Shown here: one piece after another, positions 28,313-37,229 of the stretch
Position numbering within the stretch: the first letter of the stretch is position 1
Layout of the letters: every line of letters begins with the position of its first letter
NCBI GenBank assembly: GCA_963819855.1
Contig: CAWFYC010000014.1
Span: 62,001 to 126,000, forward strand
Origin: JAMXLO01 sp963819855
Lineage (GTDB): Bacteria > Pseudomonadota > Alphaproteobacteria > Acetobacterales > Acetobacteraceae
Length of the DNA: 64,000 bases
Direction: 5' to 3'
The notes under the pieces: generated by a model
What the model saw: only the letters and a program-made list of their open reading frames with translations
What the model was told of the DNA's origin: nothing
Databases searched by the model: none
Translations under genes and position numbers: made by a program

Positions 28313-28849
28313 TCAAAAGAAGATACTCAGGTTCTTCGCCAGCAGCACGTTCTGCTCCAGGATCATCTCCCGCCTGGCGATCTGCCACGACGTGCCGACT
28401 CGCCGCAGTTCATCCGTGCGCCGTCCGATGAAGGTGTGGTTTTCGTACTCGACGCGGTTCTGGTACACCAGGAACCGGCAACCGACCGTGACCTCCCGCG
28501 CATCCTCCACCGACGGCCGCACATCCAGCAGTCGCACGTTGCTCACCATGTGCGTCACGCGCGACAGCGGCTCCTCCGCATAGTGCACGCCGGTTAGTAC
28601 CTGCTCGACCCGCTTGCCCAGCGTCCACTTGTCCTCGTCGAACCAGCTTATGCCTTCGCCCTGCTTCGTGTTCTCGCGCTCCGCATGCTGGCCGAACTTC
28701 ACGTTGCGGCGTACCGGCATGAAATACACCAGGTCCTCGGCCAGCAGATCGAGCCACTCCTTGAATCGCCGCTGATCCAGCAGATCGGCCTCGAGATACA
28801 GGAACTCCTCGATCTCCTCGCGGAGCTGGTACCAGGCCAGCGGACGCAT
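28313..28849 (-). CDS. Aromatic-ring-hydroxylating dioxygenase, beta subunit
   Basis: This 178-residue protein has the NTF2-like fold of the small oxygenase subunit, which stabilises the catalytic alpha subunit. Typical stretches are EIEEFLYLEADLLDQRRF with KEWLDLLAEDLVYFMPVRRN, VTHMVSNVRLLDV and NRVEYENHTFIGRRTDELR. ATG 28849 shares one base with the TGA of the alpha gene (TGATG), so translation is coupled. Alternative starts up to 28897 lie within the alpha gene. The beta gene ends four bases before the large inverted repeat. Confidence 0.88.
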   Translation of the reverse strand: MRPLAWYQLREEIEEFLYLEADLLDQRRFKEWLDLLAEDLVYFMPVRRNVKFGQHAERENTKQGEGISWFDEDKWTLGKRVEQVLTGVHYAEEPLSRVTHMVSNVRLLDVRPSVEDAREVTVGCRFLVYQNRVEYENHTFIGRRTDELRRVGTSWQIARREMILEQNVLLAKNLSIFF

Positions 28850-30192
28850 CACTCGGCCGCGGCGCGCATCGGCGGCCGTCCCACCAGCTCGTCCCACGGC
28901 GCGCCCTTCAGATACGACGCGTAGACACGATAGTAGTTGCGCGGCGTCTGGTCGGTGATCTGCAGCGATACGTCACCCGGGATCGGATCGTCGGTCCTGT
29001 ACGCGCCCATCGACATCTGGTAGTTGAACGGATAGCGCCGGGCGATGGTGCCGCGCGAGGCGGCGGTGGCGTACAGCCAGTTCTCCATGTCGTCCTGCTC
29101 GGTCATGCCGGCCGGTCCCGAGTAGCGCATGTAGAACCGCCGCAGCACGTCCTTCACCTCGGCCGGCGCATCGGCATCGACCAGGAAGAAGCGCCAGCCT
29201 TCGGTCTCCGTCGGGCTGTGCGGATGCCAGACGCAGATGCCGCGCGGCTGACGGCCGTGATACGACGCGTTGGGGAAGATGTTGCCGGTGAACGGCAGCA
29301 GCCGCGCCTTCTCGCCCAGCCGCCGTTTCCGTTCCTCGAAGCAGTGGCGGAAGTATTCGTCGACGATCGGATACTGCGCGTAGGATGGCTCGTATTCCAT
29401 CGTCGGCGGCATCAGCACGCTGTGCATCCCGTGGCCGGCCGGGTGGCCGACCCAGACATGCTGACCCTTGTTGTATTCGTTGTCGCGCCGACCCTGCTGG
29501 CCGCGCCGCGCGCTCGGGCCGATGCCGATCATGTCGACCGAGCGATGCGACGGATTGTGATAGGTGTCGCCGAGGAAATTCTCCGCGGCGAACTTCCAGT
29601 TCGACGGGAACACCCACTTGTGCACCCCGATCACTTCGGACCCACCGGGTCGACCGTCGCGGCAGTCCAGTACCTGATCAAGGTGGTCGACGGCGGTGCC
29701 GAGATAGGCCAGAAAGTCGGGTGCCGCCTGGTCCCACGAAGCCCACACCGTGCCCTTGTACAGCGCCAGCTTCGGCACCTCGATCAGCGACCATTCGTCG
29801 CGGTTCAGCGTGCTCTCATACAGCGCGCGATACAGCGGCACGCCCTGTAGCTTGCCGTCGGTGGTGTAGCTCCAGGAATGATAGGGGCAGACGAACAGCG
29901 AGGTATTGCCCTGCTCGTAACGGCACACCTTCATACCGCGATGCCGACACGAGTTCAGGAACACATGCACCGCGCCCTGTGCGTCACGACACAGGATCAC
30001 CGATTCTTCGCCCATGCGGGAGACATAGAAATCACCTGGCTTCGGGATCAGGCTCTCGTGGCCGACGAACAGCCAGGCGCGGGTGAACAGTTTTTCCAGT
30101 TCTTCACGGTAAAAGTCGGGCGAGACAAAGATCTCGCGGCTGATCGTGCCGCCTCGCGGGTCGATCATCTGGTCGATGGGCAGGGTTGTCAT
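28849..30192 (-). CDS. Aromatic-ring-hydroxylating dioxygenase, alpha subunit (Rieske)
   Basis: This 447-residue oxygenase subunit binds a Rieske [2Fe-2S] cluster through CRHRGMKVC and CPYHSW. Its mononuclear iron is held by the His pair in FLGDTYHNPSHRS and a downstream Asp. The enzyme adds oxygen to an aromatic or related ring, using electrons from a ferredoxin and reductase. Neither of those is encoded nearby, so it must borrow them. GGAGG lies before ATG 30192, which I prefer over the 28-residue extension. The substrate cannot be told from sequence alone. Confidence 0.9.
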   Translation of the reverse strand: MTTLPIDQMIDPRGGTISREIFVSPDFYREELEKLFTRAWLFVGHESLIPKPGDFYVSRMGEESVILCRDAQGAVHVFLNSCRHRGMKVCRYEQGNTSLFVCPYHSWSYTTDGKLQGVPLYRALYESTLNRDEWSLIEVPKLALYKGTVWASWDQAAPDFLAYLGTAVDHLDQVLDCRDGRPGGSEVIGVHKWVFPSNWKFAAENFLGDTYHNPSHRSVDMIGIGPSARRGQQGRRDNEYNKGQHVWVGHPAGHGMHSVLMPPTMEYEPSYAQYPIVDEYFRHCFEERKRRLGEKARLLPFTGNIFPNASYHGRQPRGICVWHPHSPTETEGWRFFLVDADAPAEVKDVLRRFYMRYSGPAGMTEQDDMENWLYATAASRGTIARRYPFNYQMSMGAYRTDDPIPGDVSLQITDQTPRNYYRVYASYLKGAPWDELVGRPPMRAAAE

Positions 30193-30241
30193 CTGCCAGT
30201 CCTCCGTTTGTCCGATCATGCGCCGCGAGGCGAGGCTCGCG

Positions 30242-31357
30242 TCAAGGGGCTCGGCCGATCGTCCGCAGCAGGCCAACCCTGCCCAGTGACCACAATTCGC
30301 CGGCGGACCGGGCGCCCGGCGGCCTGCGCAGAAACCACCGCCGGGCGGCTACGATGACGGCGATCGCAAGACACATCACGAGGTCCGCGAGCGCGGTCTG
30401 CATCTGGTCGGATCGGTCAGGCTCGATCAGCGCCAGGCTGGCGTAGAAGTACATCGTCAGAAGGCCGGCCGCCGCCGCTCCCGCCGCGAACGCGACATCA
30501 AGTGGCAGTTCGAACGCCGCGATACGGCGGGGTCGCAGCAGCGCCACTTCCAGCTCGTACGCGCCGGCGGCCGACAGGATGCGCTGCTTCTCAATGTGGC
30601 AGCTCATCGCGGTAATCAGCAGGAACGTGAGAAAGCCGCCGCCGATCGCCAGCAGCATCGGCGTGAGCGAGATGTTCGCATCGTTCGCCAGGCCGACCGC
30701 CTTCAGCATCTGCCCGAGCGGCACATAGGCGCTGATCTGGTCGGAGACATCGCCTGGCAGCAATTTGATGACCGCCGGTATCAGCAGCTTTGCCACCGCG
30801 ATCGGCAGGGCGGACGCCGAACCGGTGGCGACGACAGCGCCCAGCGAGTTCTGCGCCTTCGCGACCGTTGCCAGACTGTCGAACTTCTTCTGTTCGATCT
30901 CCAGCGGGCCGAGGGCATCTGCCCGCGCCGAACCCGCCATCAGAACATCAAGCCGCGCCCGCTCGGTGACCAGTTTCATCTGCTCGATCACACCCACGAT
31001 ATGCGAGCCGATGAAGGCGCGCGTCAGCACCCGCACCCGCACCACCTGCAAGACCGAGATGTCGCCGTGCCAGATGCCGCGGAACGGCCGTTTGATGTGC
31101 TGCCACACCAGCTTCGTCGGGCTGCGCGGCAGGCCCGCGCCGAACCGCCGCAGCAACAGTCGGATCAGGTCGAGCAACGGTGTGACAAAGATCAGCGCCA
31201 GAAACGCCAGCTCCCATCGCAGCAATTCTCCGAACAGAACCGCATAGCGCCACAGGCTGAAGACCGGCACGTCCTGCGTCTCGTCGAGCGCGCGCACATA
31301 GGCCGTCAGCAGTGTGTCAAGCGTCGGACCGACCTCGGTGGACGGTCTGCCGGTCAT
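30242..31357 (-). CDS. Multi-pass membrane protein of unknown function
   Basis: This 371-residue protein has about five to six hydrophobic segments: WELAFLALIFVTPLLDLIRL near residue 48, a pair around residues 180-200, MLLAIGGGFLTFLLITAM, AAGAAAAGLLTMYFYASLAL and VMCLAIAVIVAARRW. A charged cytoplasmic region with EQMKLVTERARLDVL lies in between. I recognise no family. It is upstream of, and in the same direction as, the Rieske oxygenase genes with a 49-base gap, so it could share their transcript. Confidence 0.6.
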   Translation of the reverse strand: MTGRPSTEVGPTLDTLLTAYVRALDETQDVPVFSLWRYAVLFGELLRWELAFLALIFVTPLLDLIRLLLRRFGAGLPRSPTKLVWQHIKRPFRGIWHGDISVLQVVRVRVLTRAFIGSHIVGVIEQMKLVTERARLDVLMAGSARADALGPLEIEQKKFDSLATVAKAQNSLGAVVATGSASALPIAVAKLLIPAVIKLLPGDVSDQISAYVPLGQMLKAVGLANDANISLTPMLLAIGGGFLTFLLITAMSCHIEKQRILSAAGAYELEVALLRPRRIAAFELPLDVAFAAGAAAAGLLTMYFYASLALIEPDRSDQMQTALADLVMCLAIAVIVAARRWFLRRPPGARSAGELWSLGRVGLLRTIGRAP

Positions 31358-31462
31358 CAGGTCCGTTGACTGGTGCCGGAACTGTTATCGGCGGGCCGCT
31401 TCGCAAGCCGCAATTCGGTCAAGTTCGGGGTCGCACCTGAGCGTGTTAGCAGGGGTGATTTC

Positions 31463-31549
31463 ATGCGCCGACATGACATGCAGGTTGTCGTGGTCTTAGC
31501 CTTCCTCTTTCTCGTTTCAATGGCAATCGGTCTGCAGGCGTGGCTTTGA
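31463..31549 (+). CDS. Candidate 28-residue membrane microprotein
   Basis: A short frame encodes MRRHDMQVVVVLAFLFLVSM followed by AIGLQAWL. It has a basic N-terminus and one uninterrupted hydrophobic helix, the layout of a single-span inner-membrane peptide. AGGGGTGA (31450-31457) precedes the ATG by five bases, a good ribosome site. It lies in a 229-base gap with no other gene. There is no homology argument, and the gap itself could be mere spacer. Confidence 0.4.
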   Translation: MRRHDMQVVVVLAFLFLVSMAIGLQAWL

Positions 31550-31586
31550 TCGGCATGCGCCGCTCTGCACCACGCGTGCGATGCTC

Positions 31587-31830
31587 CTAGCCTGCCGGCG
31601 TGCCTGACAACACGTGTGCGGGTGCTCGGCGACCGGATCGACGCGCTGGCCGGGCAGGTTGTGGCTGCCTCGGCTGGCGACGTTTCGGGTCGGCGCGCCG
31701 ACCATCGTCGGTCGTCATCATCTCGCGCGCCCGGTGCCAGGTACTCCTCATCGCGCCCTCTGGGTCGGCCGCTGGCTTCCCACATGTGATACGCGCATTC
31801 GCGGATGCGCTCATCGAGCGTCTCGGCCAT
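31587..31830 (-). pseudogene. DUF2934 small protein, frame broken once
   Basis: The first frame reads MAETLDERIRECAYHMWEAS then GRPRGRDEEY, a clear DUF2934 domain (a short helical motif of unknown function, often found in small alphaproteobacterial proteins). An extra base at 31740 moves the continuation to another frame: WHRAREMMTTDDGRRADPKR with a basic tail ending at 31587. Corrected length is 80 residues, normal for the family. The shift may be a sequencing error, like others in this half of the window. Confidence 0.6.
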
Positions 31831-31988
31831 TCGCAAACTCTCCTCGATCATGGCCAGACCCTCGTAGCCTATCCGAGCGATGTCACGTCAAGCGCCGACC
31901 TGACTGCGGCGTGCCCTTCACAACTCATTCATCCTCTTGCATTAACGTGAACGCCCCGGACGATCGGAGCCCGCAGCGCAGACCCCTG

Positions 31989-33704
31989 ATGATCCTGTTG
32001 AGCCGCCTCAGGTTGCGCACGAAACTAGGCCTGCTCGTCGCCCTGTCGGTGCTGACGCTAGCTGCATCCATCGCAGTCTCCGCCGCGCTCGTGCGTCGCG
32101 CGATCATCGACGAGCGGATCGACAAGATGCATGCCATCGTCGATTCCGCCGTGGGCATCGCCGGAGCGCTGGAACAGCGGGTGAAGGCCGGCGAGCTGAC
32201 CCTCGAGCAGGCACTGCGCCTGATGCGCGATGACATCCACGCCATGCGGTTCGACGCAGGCGTTGGCTACATTTACGCCCAGACCCTGGATAACATCATC
32301 GTGCTGCACGGCGCCTCCTCCGCGCTAGAGGGCAAACCTTCGCCGGCCACCGACGGGAACGGCCGGCTGCTCACCGACATGATCCGTGACACGCTGGCCC
32401 ACGCCGATGCGGGCGTTGTCTCCTACGCCTTCCCCAAGCCGGGGCAGACGGAGCGGCAGCTCAAGATCTCCTATGTCGAACGTTTTACCCCTTGGAATCT
32501 GGTGTTTGTCGCGGGCGCCTACTTCGACGACGTGAATGCCACCGTGCGCGCCACCATTGTTCGCCTCGGCGCGATCAGCGGCACGATCCTGTGCCTGACC
32601 CTGGTCATCGTCTGGCTGGTCAATCGGGACATCGCCGGTTCCCTTGGCCGGCTGAAGGCGGCGATGCAGCGTCTGGCCGACGGCGAGCTGTCCACCGCTG
32701 TTCCAGGCGCGGAGCGCAAGGACGAGGTCGGCGCCATGGCGCAGGCCGCGCTGGTATTCAAGGACCACATGGTCAGAGAGCATCGGCTTGCCGCCGAACA
32801 GGTGTCGGAGCAGCACCGTACCGCTGCCGAGAAGCAGTCGGCATTGGCGGCCATGGCCGACCGGATAGAGGTGCAGACCTCCGCGGCACTCGAGCAGGTC
32901 AGCGCACATTCCAAGGTTGTAGCTGCGGAGGCGGACGAGATGCATGCTTCCGCGGAGCGCGCTGGGAGCTCGGCGCAAAGCGCGGCGGCAGCGTCGGCGC
33001 AGGCCTTGGCCAGCGCGGAGACCACGGCGAGTGCGGCCGAACAGCTTTCCGCCTCGATCCGCGAGATCGGCGGCCAGATGAGTCAGTCCACTGCGGTGGT
33101 GGCTCGCGCGGTCGAGGCCGGAACCGAGACCCGTGGTGCGATCGCGACGTTGAACACGCAGGTCGGGCGAATAGGCGCGGTCGCGGATATGATCGGTGAG
33201 ATCGCGGCCAGAACCAATTTGCTGGCGTTGAACGCGACGATCGAGGCTGCGCGCGCCGGTGACGCCGGCAAGGGGTTCGCCGTCGTCGCCGCGGAGGTGA
33301 AGCTGTTGGCGAGGCAAACTGCGCGGTCGACGGCGGAGATCAGCCGTCATATCGCCGACGTGCGCAGCGCGACCGATGCCTCGATCGCTTCCGTCGGCCA
33401 GATCGATCAGACCATTGCCGAGATCGACGCCATTGCGGGTTCGATCGCCGCCGCTGTGGAGGAACAGAGTGCGGCCACCGCCGAGATCTCCCGCAACGTG
33501 ACCGAGACCGCTGCCGCGGTCCAAGCGATGGGCGAGAGGATCATCGAGGTCTCGGCGGAGGCGGAGCAGACCGGGCAGCGTGCCGTTCAGGTTCACCAGA
33601 ATGTCGACACCATGCACAAGGCGGTCGGCGATCTGGGCGGACTGGTGATCCGAGTCGTGCGAACCTCGATCGCCGCGGCCGATCGGGCGCGGACACTGCC
33701 ATAG
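31989..33704 (+). CDS. Methyl-accepting chemotaxis protein with Cache sensor
   Basis: This is a 571-residue chemoreceptor. Order: membrane helix 1 (LGLLVALSVLTLAASIAVSA, about residues 13-32), a periplasmic single Cache domain of about 140 residues (GVGYIYAQTLDNIIVLHG), membrane helix 2 (ISGTILCLTLVIVWLV, about 197-212) and HAMP. The cytoplasmic signalling domain follows with the CheA/CheW hairpin IGEIAARTNLLALNATIEAA. No other chemotaxis gene lies nearby. The ATG at 31989 places helix 1 correctly; the open frame upstream is not coding. The C-terminus lacks a CheR-binding pentapeptide. Confidence 0.93.
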   Translation: MILLSRLRLRTKLGLLVALSVLTLAASIAVSAALVRRAIIDERIDKMHAIVDSAVGIAGALEQRVKAGELTLEQALRLMRDDIHAMRFDAGVGYIYAQTLDNIIVLHGASSALEGKPSPATDGNGRLLTDMIRDTLAHADAGVVSYAFPKPGQTERQLKISYVERFTPWNLVFVAGAYFDDVNATVRATIVRLGAISGTILCLTLVIVWLVNRDIAGSLGRLKAAMQRLADGELSTAVPGAERKDEVGAMAQAALVFKDHMVREHRLAAEQVSEQHRTAAEKQSALAAMADRIEVQTSAALEQVSAHSKVVAAEADEMHASAERAGSSAQSAAAASAQALASAETTASAAEQLSASIREIGGQMSQSTAVVARAVEAGTETRGAIATLNTQVGRIGAVADMIGEIAARTNLLALNATIEAARAGDAGKGFAVVAAEVKLLARQTARSTAEISRHIADVRSATDASIASVGQIDQTIAEIDAIAGSIAAAVEEQSAATAEISRNVTETAAAVQAMGERIIEVSAEAEQTGQRAVQVHQNVDTMHKAVGDLGGLVIRVVRTSIAAADRARTLP

Positions 33705-33788
33705 CTGGCCATTTCCTGTTATCCAGCGTGCGTGCTGTACAGGCGTGCAGCTATGCCTGCACGGACCAATGACGCTCGGGAGGGGTCC

Positions 33789-34301
33789 ATGTTCCAGAAA
33801 CTGCACCACGTCGCCTATCGCTGCCGTGACGCGCAGGAGACAGTCGAGTTCTACACCAAGGTGCTCGGCCTGAAATACGCCGCCGGGGAACAGTCGCCGG
33901 AGGGCGCGCGGCCGTACGGTGAGGAAGTCGACCTCATCCACATATTCTTCGAATGTGGCGACGGCAGCTACATCGCGTTCTTCGATCTGCCCAGTTCACC
34001 ACCAGCCCAGCCGGATCCGAACACACCGAACTGGGTCAATCACATCGCCTTCGAGGTGCCGGGCATGGACGCGCTGCTGGAGGGCAAACGTCGCCTGGAG
34101 GCCGCCGGCATCGACGTGCTGGGACCGAAGGACCACAACTTCTGCCAGTCGATCTACTTCTTCGACCCGAACGGCATCCGGCTGGAGATGACGGCGCGCA
34201 CCGAGGCGCCCGGTGAATTGAACCGAATGGAGCAAGCCGCCGCGGGTGCACTCGCAGCATGGAATGCCCGCAAACAACGGAAGTACGGCGTGCCGGCCTG
34301 A
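33789..34301 (+). CDS. VOC-family metalloprotein (glyoxalase/extradiol dioxygenase-like)
   Basis: This 170-residue protein has two beta-alpha-beta-beta-beta modules of the vicinal-oxygen-chelate fold. The likely metal ligands are the His in LHHVAYRCRDAQ, the His in VNHIAFEVPG and the Glu in GIRLEMTAR. The modules also show YTKVLGLKY and SIYFFDPNG. CGGGAGGGG before ATG 33789 supports this start. The following hydrolase begins five bases after its stop, so the pair could degrade a ring-cleavage intermediate; that is an inference from pairing only. Confidence 0.88.
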   Translation: MFQKLHHVAYRCRDAQETVEFYTKVLGLKYAAGEQSPEGARPYGEEVDLIHIFFECGDGSYIAFFDLPSSPPAQPDPNTPNWVNHIAFEVPGMDALLEGKRRLEAAGIDVLGPKDHNFCQSIYFFDPNGIRLEMTARTEAPGELNRMEQAAAGALAAWNARKQRKYGVPA

Positions 34302-34305
34302 ACCG

Positions 34306-35421
34306 ATGCACGGCGAACTGGTCGCGCTCGAGGTTCCGCGCGGCAGCGGCTACGACAGCCAGAGCGGCCTGAACAACCTGTTCCCCCAGGTGTTCGGACG
34401 CTTGGCCGCCGAGGGCTGCGACCGGCGCGTCGCCTTTGTGGTGGTCCACCCGACCAGCAATTTTTTCGGCCACTATCTGATCGGCCCGATGCAACGGCGC
34501 GGCCGTGCGATCCTTGCGCTGAACACACGCTACGTCGCCAATGACACCGCGCTCGTCATGGAACGTGCGATCCAGGACCTCGGCGCAGGCATCAGGTTCC
34601 TGCGGCAACGCGGCTACCAGCGCATCGTTCTGGTCGGCAATTCTGGCGGCGGCTCGCTCGCGGCGTTCTACCAGGCGGAGGCTGAGCGCATCACCGTCAC
34701 CACCACGCCGGATGGCGCACCGTTCGACCTGCATCCAGAGCAGCTTCCGCCGGTGGACGGGATGGCGATGCTGGCCGCACACCCCGGCCGCGCCGCGACC
34801 ATGGTCGAGTGGATCGATCCCGCCGTGCTCGACGAACGCGACATGCACGCGACCGACGCGTCGCTGGACATGTACAGCCCCACGAACGGCCCACCGTACG
34901 ACACCGCCTGGCTCCGCCGCTATCGCACCCCGCAGCGCGCGCGCAACGATCGCATCACCGATTGGGTGCTCGCCCGGTTGGCGGCGCTGGATGCCGATGC
35001 GGACCAGGAGCTGATCAAGGACGAGCCGTTCATTGTCTATCGCACAGTGGCCGATCCGCGCTTCCTGGATCTGACGCTGGATCCGAGCGATCGCGCCGTG
35101 GCACGCAACCGGCGGCTGAACTATGGGCCGACCAATCTCGGGCGTTTCTCCACGCTGCGTTCCTTCCTCAGCCAGTGGAGCGCCCGTCTGTCGCGTGCCG
35201 ACGGCCCGTCCTGCATGGCGCGCTGTACGGTGCCGGTGCTCAACGTGATGTACTCCGCCGATACGCTGGTCTTCCCTGCGCAGTGCCGCTCGTGGTCGCA
35301 CGCAGCGGGCGACCGCTGCGTGGACCATTTGCTGAAGGACGCGACACACTTCCTGGCAGGGCAGGACCCATTGATCGACGAGCTTGCCGACCTGCTGGTG
35401 GCTTGGGCCGATCGGTTCTGA
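34306..35421 (+). CDS. Alpha/beta hydrolase
   Basis: This is a 371-residue hydrolase of the alpha/beta fold. The nucleophile elbow is IVLVGNSGGGSLAAFY (GNSGG, Ser about residue 115), the strand before it is FVVVHPTSNFFGHYL, and the catalytic His is probably in KDATHFLAGQ near the C-terminus. An acidic residue in VMYSADTLVFP fits the third triad member. It lacks a signal peptide. The ATG at 34306 follows the VOC gene by four bases; a longer open frame overlaps that gene and is rejected. Confidence 0.82.
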   Translation: MHGELVALEVPRGSGYDSQSGLNNLFPQVFGRLAAEGCDRRVAFVVVHPTSNFFGHYLIGPMQRRGRAILALNTRYVANDTALVMERAIQDLGAGIRFLRQRGYQRIVLVGNSGGGSLAAFYQAEAERITVTTTPDGAPFDLHPEQLPPVDGMAMLAAHPGRAATMVEWIDPAVLDERDMHATDASLDMYSPTNGPPYDTAWLRRYRTPQRARNDRITDWVLARLAALDADADQELIKDEPFIVYRTVADPRFLDLTLDPSDRAVARNRRLNYGPTNLGRFSTLRSFLSQWSARLSRADGPSCMARCTVPVLNVMYSADTLVFPAQCRSWSHAAGDRCVDHLLKDATHFLAGQDPLIDELADLLVAWADRF

Positions 35422-35461
35422 CCCGCAGGGTTCGGCTGTGGCGCGACGCCAGGTCGCGCCG

Positions 35462-35686
35462 CTACGCAGCTTTGCTGCTTGCCAGAGCGTGCACGTCGGC
35501 GGTGGTCAGGGCGTTGCCGCCGATGCCCCAGTCGCCGCTTTCCACCTCCTCGATGACGCACCAGGTGACGGGGCGCATGTTCTCACCCTCGATCGAGACC
35601 ATTGCGTCGGTAAGCTTGCCGATGATCTGGCGCTTCTGCTCCTTGCTGAACACGTCCTTGATAATGCGAACCTGGATGAGCGGCAT
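35462..35686 (-). CDS. 4-oxalocrotonate tautomerase-like enzyme
   Basis: This 74-residue protein starts MPLIQVRIIKDVFSKEQKRQ, so the catalytic Pro becomes residue 1 after Met removal. It goes on with LTDAMVSIEGENMRPVTWCV and EESGDWG-like EVESGDWGIGG, typical of the tautomerase fold that forms hexamers. It interconverts keto and enol forms of unsaturated acids. GAGGGGAG before ATG 35686 fixes the start. It is transcribed away from the MocR gene, which is its probable regulator. Confidence 0.88.
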   Translation of the reverse strand: MPLIQVRIIKDVFSKEQKRQIIGKLTDAMVSIEGENMRPVTWCVIEEVESGDWGIGGNALTTADVHALASSKAA

Positions 35687-35735
35687 TTGGATTTCTCCCC
35701 TCGTGGCGTTGACAGGAAGGTCATGATGCCGAACA

Positions 35736-35780
35736 CTTACAAGTACAAGAATAGACAGTTTCAACATCACTTGGCATAAC
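35736..35780. promoter_or_regulatory. Back-to-back promoters between the tautomerase and MocR genes
   Basis: On the plus strand TAGACA (35752-35757), 17 bases, CATAAC (35775-35780) point to the MocR gene. On the minus strand TTGAAA (35764-35759), 17 bases, TGTAAG (35741-35736) point to the tautomerase gene. The two -35 boxes are adjacent, so one bound regulator could control both. The assignment is by consensus match only. Confidence 0.45.
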
Positions 35781-35828
35781 TGTACCGGTCCGGTGACCGG
35801 GCCAGCCCGCCAAGGAGCGGGAACCGGC

Positions 35829-37223
35829 ATGCTCTCCCTTGCCGTCAGTCAGGGCCAACCGCTCGCCGACCAGATCGTGGCCGGCATCAAGCGGCAGATC
35901 GACGATCGGCACCTGCGGCCGGGCACCAGGCTGCCGTCGATCCGAAACTTTGCCGAAAGCTACAACGTCAGCCGTTTCACGGTGGTCGAGGCTTATGATC
36001 GCCTGGTCGCGATGGGCTATCTGCAGTCGCGCCCCGGCGCTGGCTTCTACACCGCACCAGCGCCCGCGGGGCCAACGCGTCCCGCCGCGTCGGATTACCA
36101 CAAACGCAACGAGGAACTGGTGTGGCTGACCCGCCGCCTGCTGGTCGCGGACGATAACACCATATTGGCAGGCGGCCCGTGGCTGCCAAATTCGTGGCTT
36201 GATGAAGCCGGCATTCGCCAGACCCTCAATGTGCTCGCGCGCAAGAACGGCGCCTATCTGCTCGAATACGGTCACCCGTTCGGGTATCTGCCGCTACGCG
36301 AGCATCTCGCGCTGATGCTCGCGGGACTGGGCATCACCGCTCATCCGGCTCAAATTCTGCTGACCCAGGGGACCAGTCAGGCACTTGAGCTGGTCATTCG
36401 CTATTTGCTGAAACCCGGCGACGCGGCACTGGTGGACGATCCCGGCTATTACAACATGTTCGGCAATCTGCGTCTGCAAGGGGTCGAAATGCTGGCGGTA
36501 CCGCGCAACCCCGACGGACCGGATGTTGCCGTGCTCGAAAGCCTCGCCGCAGCGCGCCGGCCAAAGGTCTATTTCACCCAGTCGGTGATGCAGAACCCCA
36601 CCGGCACCAACATGAGCCCACATGTGGCATTCAAGCTCTTGCAGGCTGCCGAGCGCCATAACTTCCTCGTCGTCGAGGACGACATCTTCTGTGATCTGCA
36701 GGTGAAGACAACGCCTCGGCTCGCGACGCTCGACCAGCTCAACCGCGTGATTTATGTGCGCAGCTTTTCCAAGACACTGTCGGGCAGCCTCCGGGTCGGG
36801 TTGGTCGCCTGCACGCAGGACATCGCCAACGAGCTCGCAGACATCAAGATGCTGGCAAGCATCACCACCTCGCAATTCACCGAGCGGCTCATCTTCCTGA
36901 TGCTGGTGGATGGCCATTACCGCAAATATCTATCCCGCCTGCGCGAGCGCCTCGGCGAGGCGCGTCGCAATGTCGTGCGCGCGTTCGAACGCATCGGGCT
37001 GGAGCTGTTCGTGGAGCCTTCGGACGGGATGTTCGTCTGGGCGCGCTTTCCGCATATCGATGATTCGCTGTCACTGGCGGAAGCGGCGCAGCGCGCCGGC
37101 ATCATGCTTGCGCCTGGTGCAGTCTTCCGTCCACATCTCGAGCGCTCGCCATGGATGCGGTTCAACGTCACTATCAGCGAGAACCCGCGTGTCCTGGCCT
37201 GGCTGCAGCGGCCGGTGCCGTAG
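35829..37223 (+). CDS. MocR/PdxR-type transcriptional regulator (GntR helix-turn-helix plus aminotransferase domain)
   Basis: This 464-residue regulator has an N-terminal GntR winged helix (PLADQIVAGIKRQIDDRHLR, PGTRLPSIRNFAESYNVSR, about residues 11-75). A fold-type I aminotransferase domain follows, with the PLP lysine in VRSFSKTLSGSLRVG and the typical VYFTQSVMQNPTGTNM. MocR proteins sense PLP or amino-acid-like ligands. AAGGAG before ATG 35829 supports the start. It is divergent from the tautomerase gene. Confidence 0.9.
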   Translation: MLSLAVSQGQPLADQIVAGIKRQIDDRHLRPGTRLPSIRNFAESYNVSRFTVVEAYDRLVAMGYLQSRPGAGFYTAPAPAGPTRPAASDYHKRNEELVWLTRRLLVADDNTILAGGPWLPNSWLDEAGIRQTLNVLARKNGAYLLEYGHPFGYLPLREHLALMLAGLGITAHPAQILLTQGTSQALELVIRYLLKPGDAALVDDPGYYNMFGNLRLQGVEMLAVPRNPDGPDVAVLESLAAARRPKVYFTQSVMQNPTGTNMSPHVAFKLLQAAERHNFLVVEDDIFCDLQVKTTPRLATLDQLNRVIYVRSFSKTLSGSLRVGLVACTQDIANELADIKMLASITTSQFTERLIFLMLVDGHYRKYLSRLRERLGEARRNVVRAFERIGLELFVEPSDGMFVWARFPHIDDSLSLAEAAQRAGIMLAPGAVFRPHLERSPWMRFNVTISENPRVLAWLQRPVP

Positions 37224-37229
37224 CGGTCG

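Noticed and set aside
33705..33788. A possible hairpin (GTGCAG and CTGCAC) before the VOC gene.
   Set aside because: The stem is six bases without a T-run and could arise by chance in GC-rich DNA.
32325..33941. A 538-codon minus-strand frame over the chemoreceptor gene.
   Set aside because: It has the Arg/Gly/Leu-rich look of an antisense shadow, while the plus strand encodes a full chemoreceptor.
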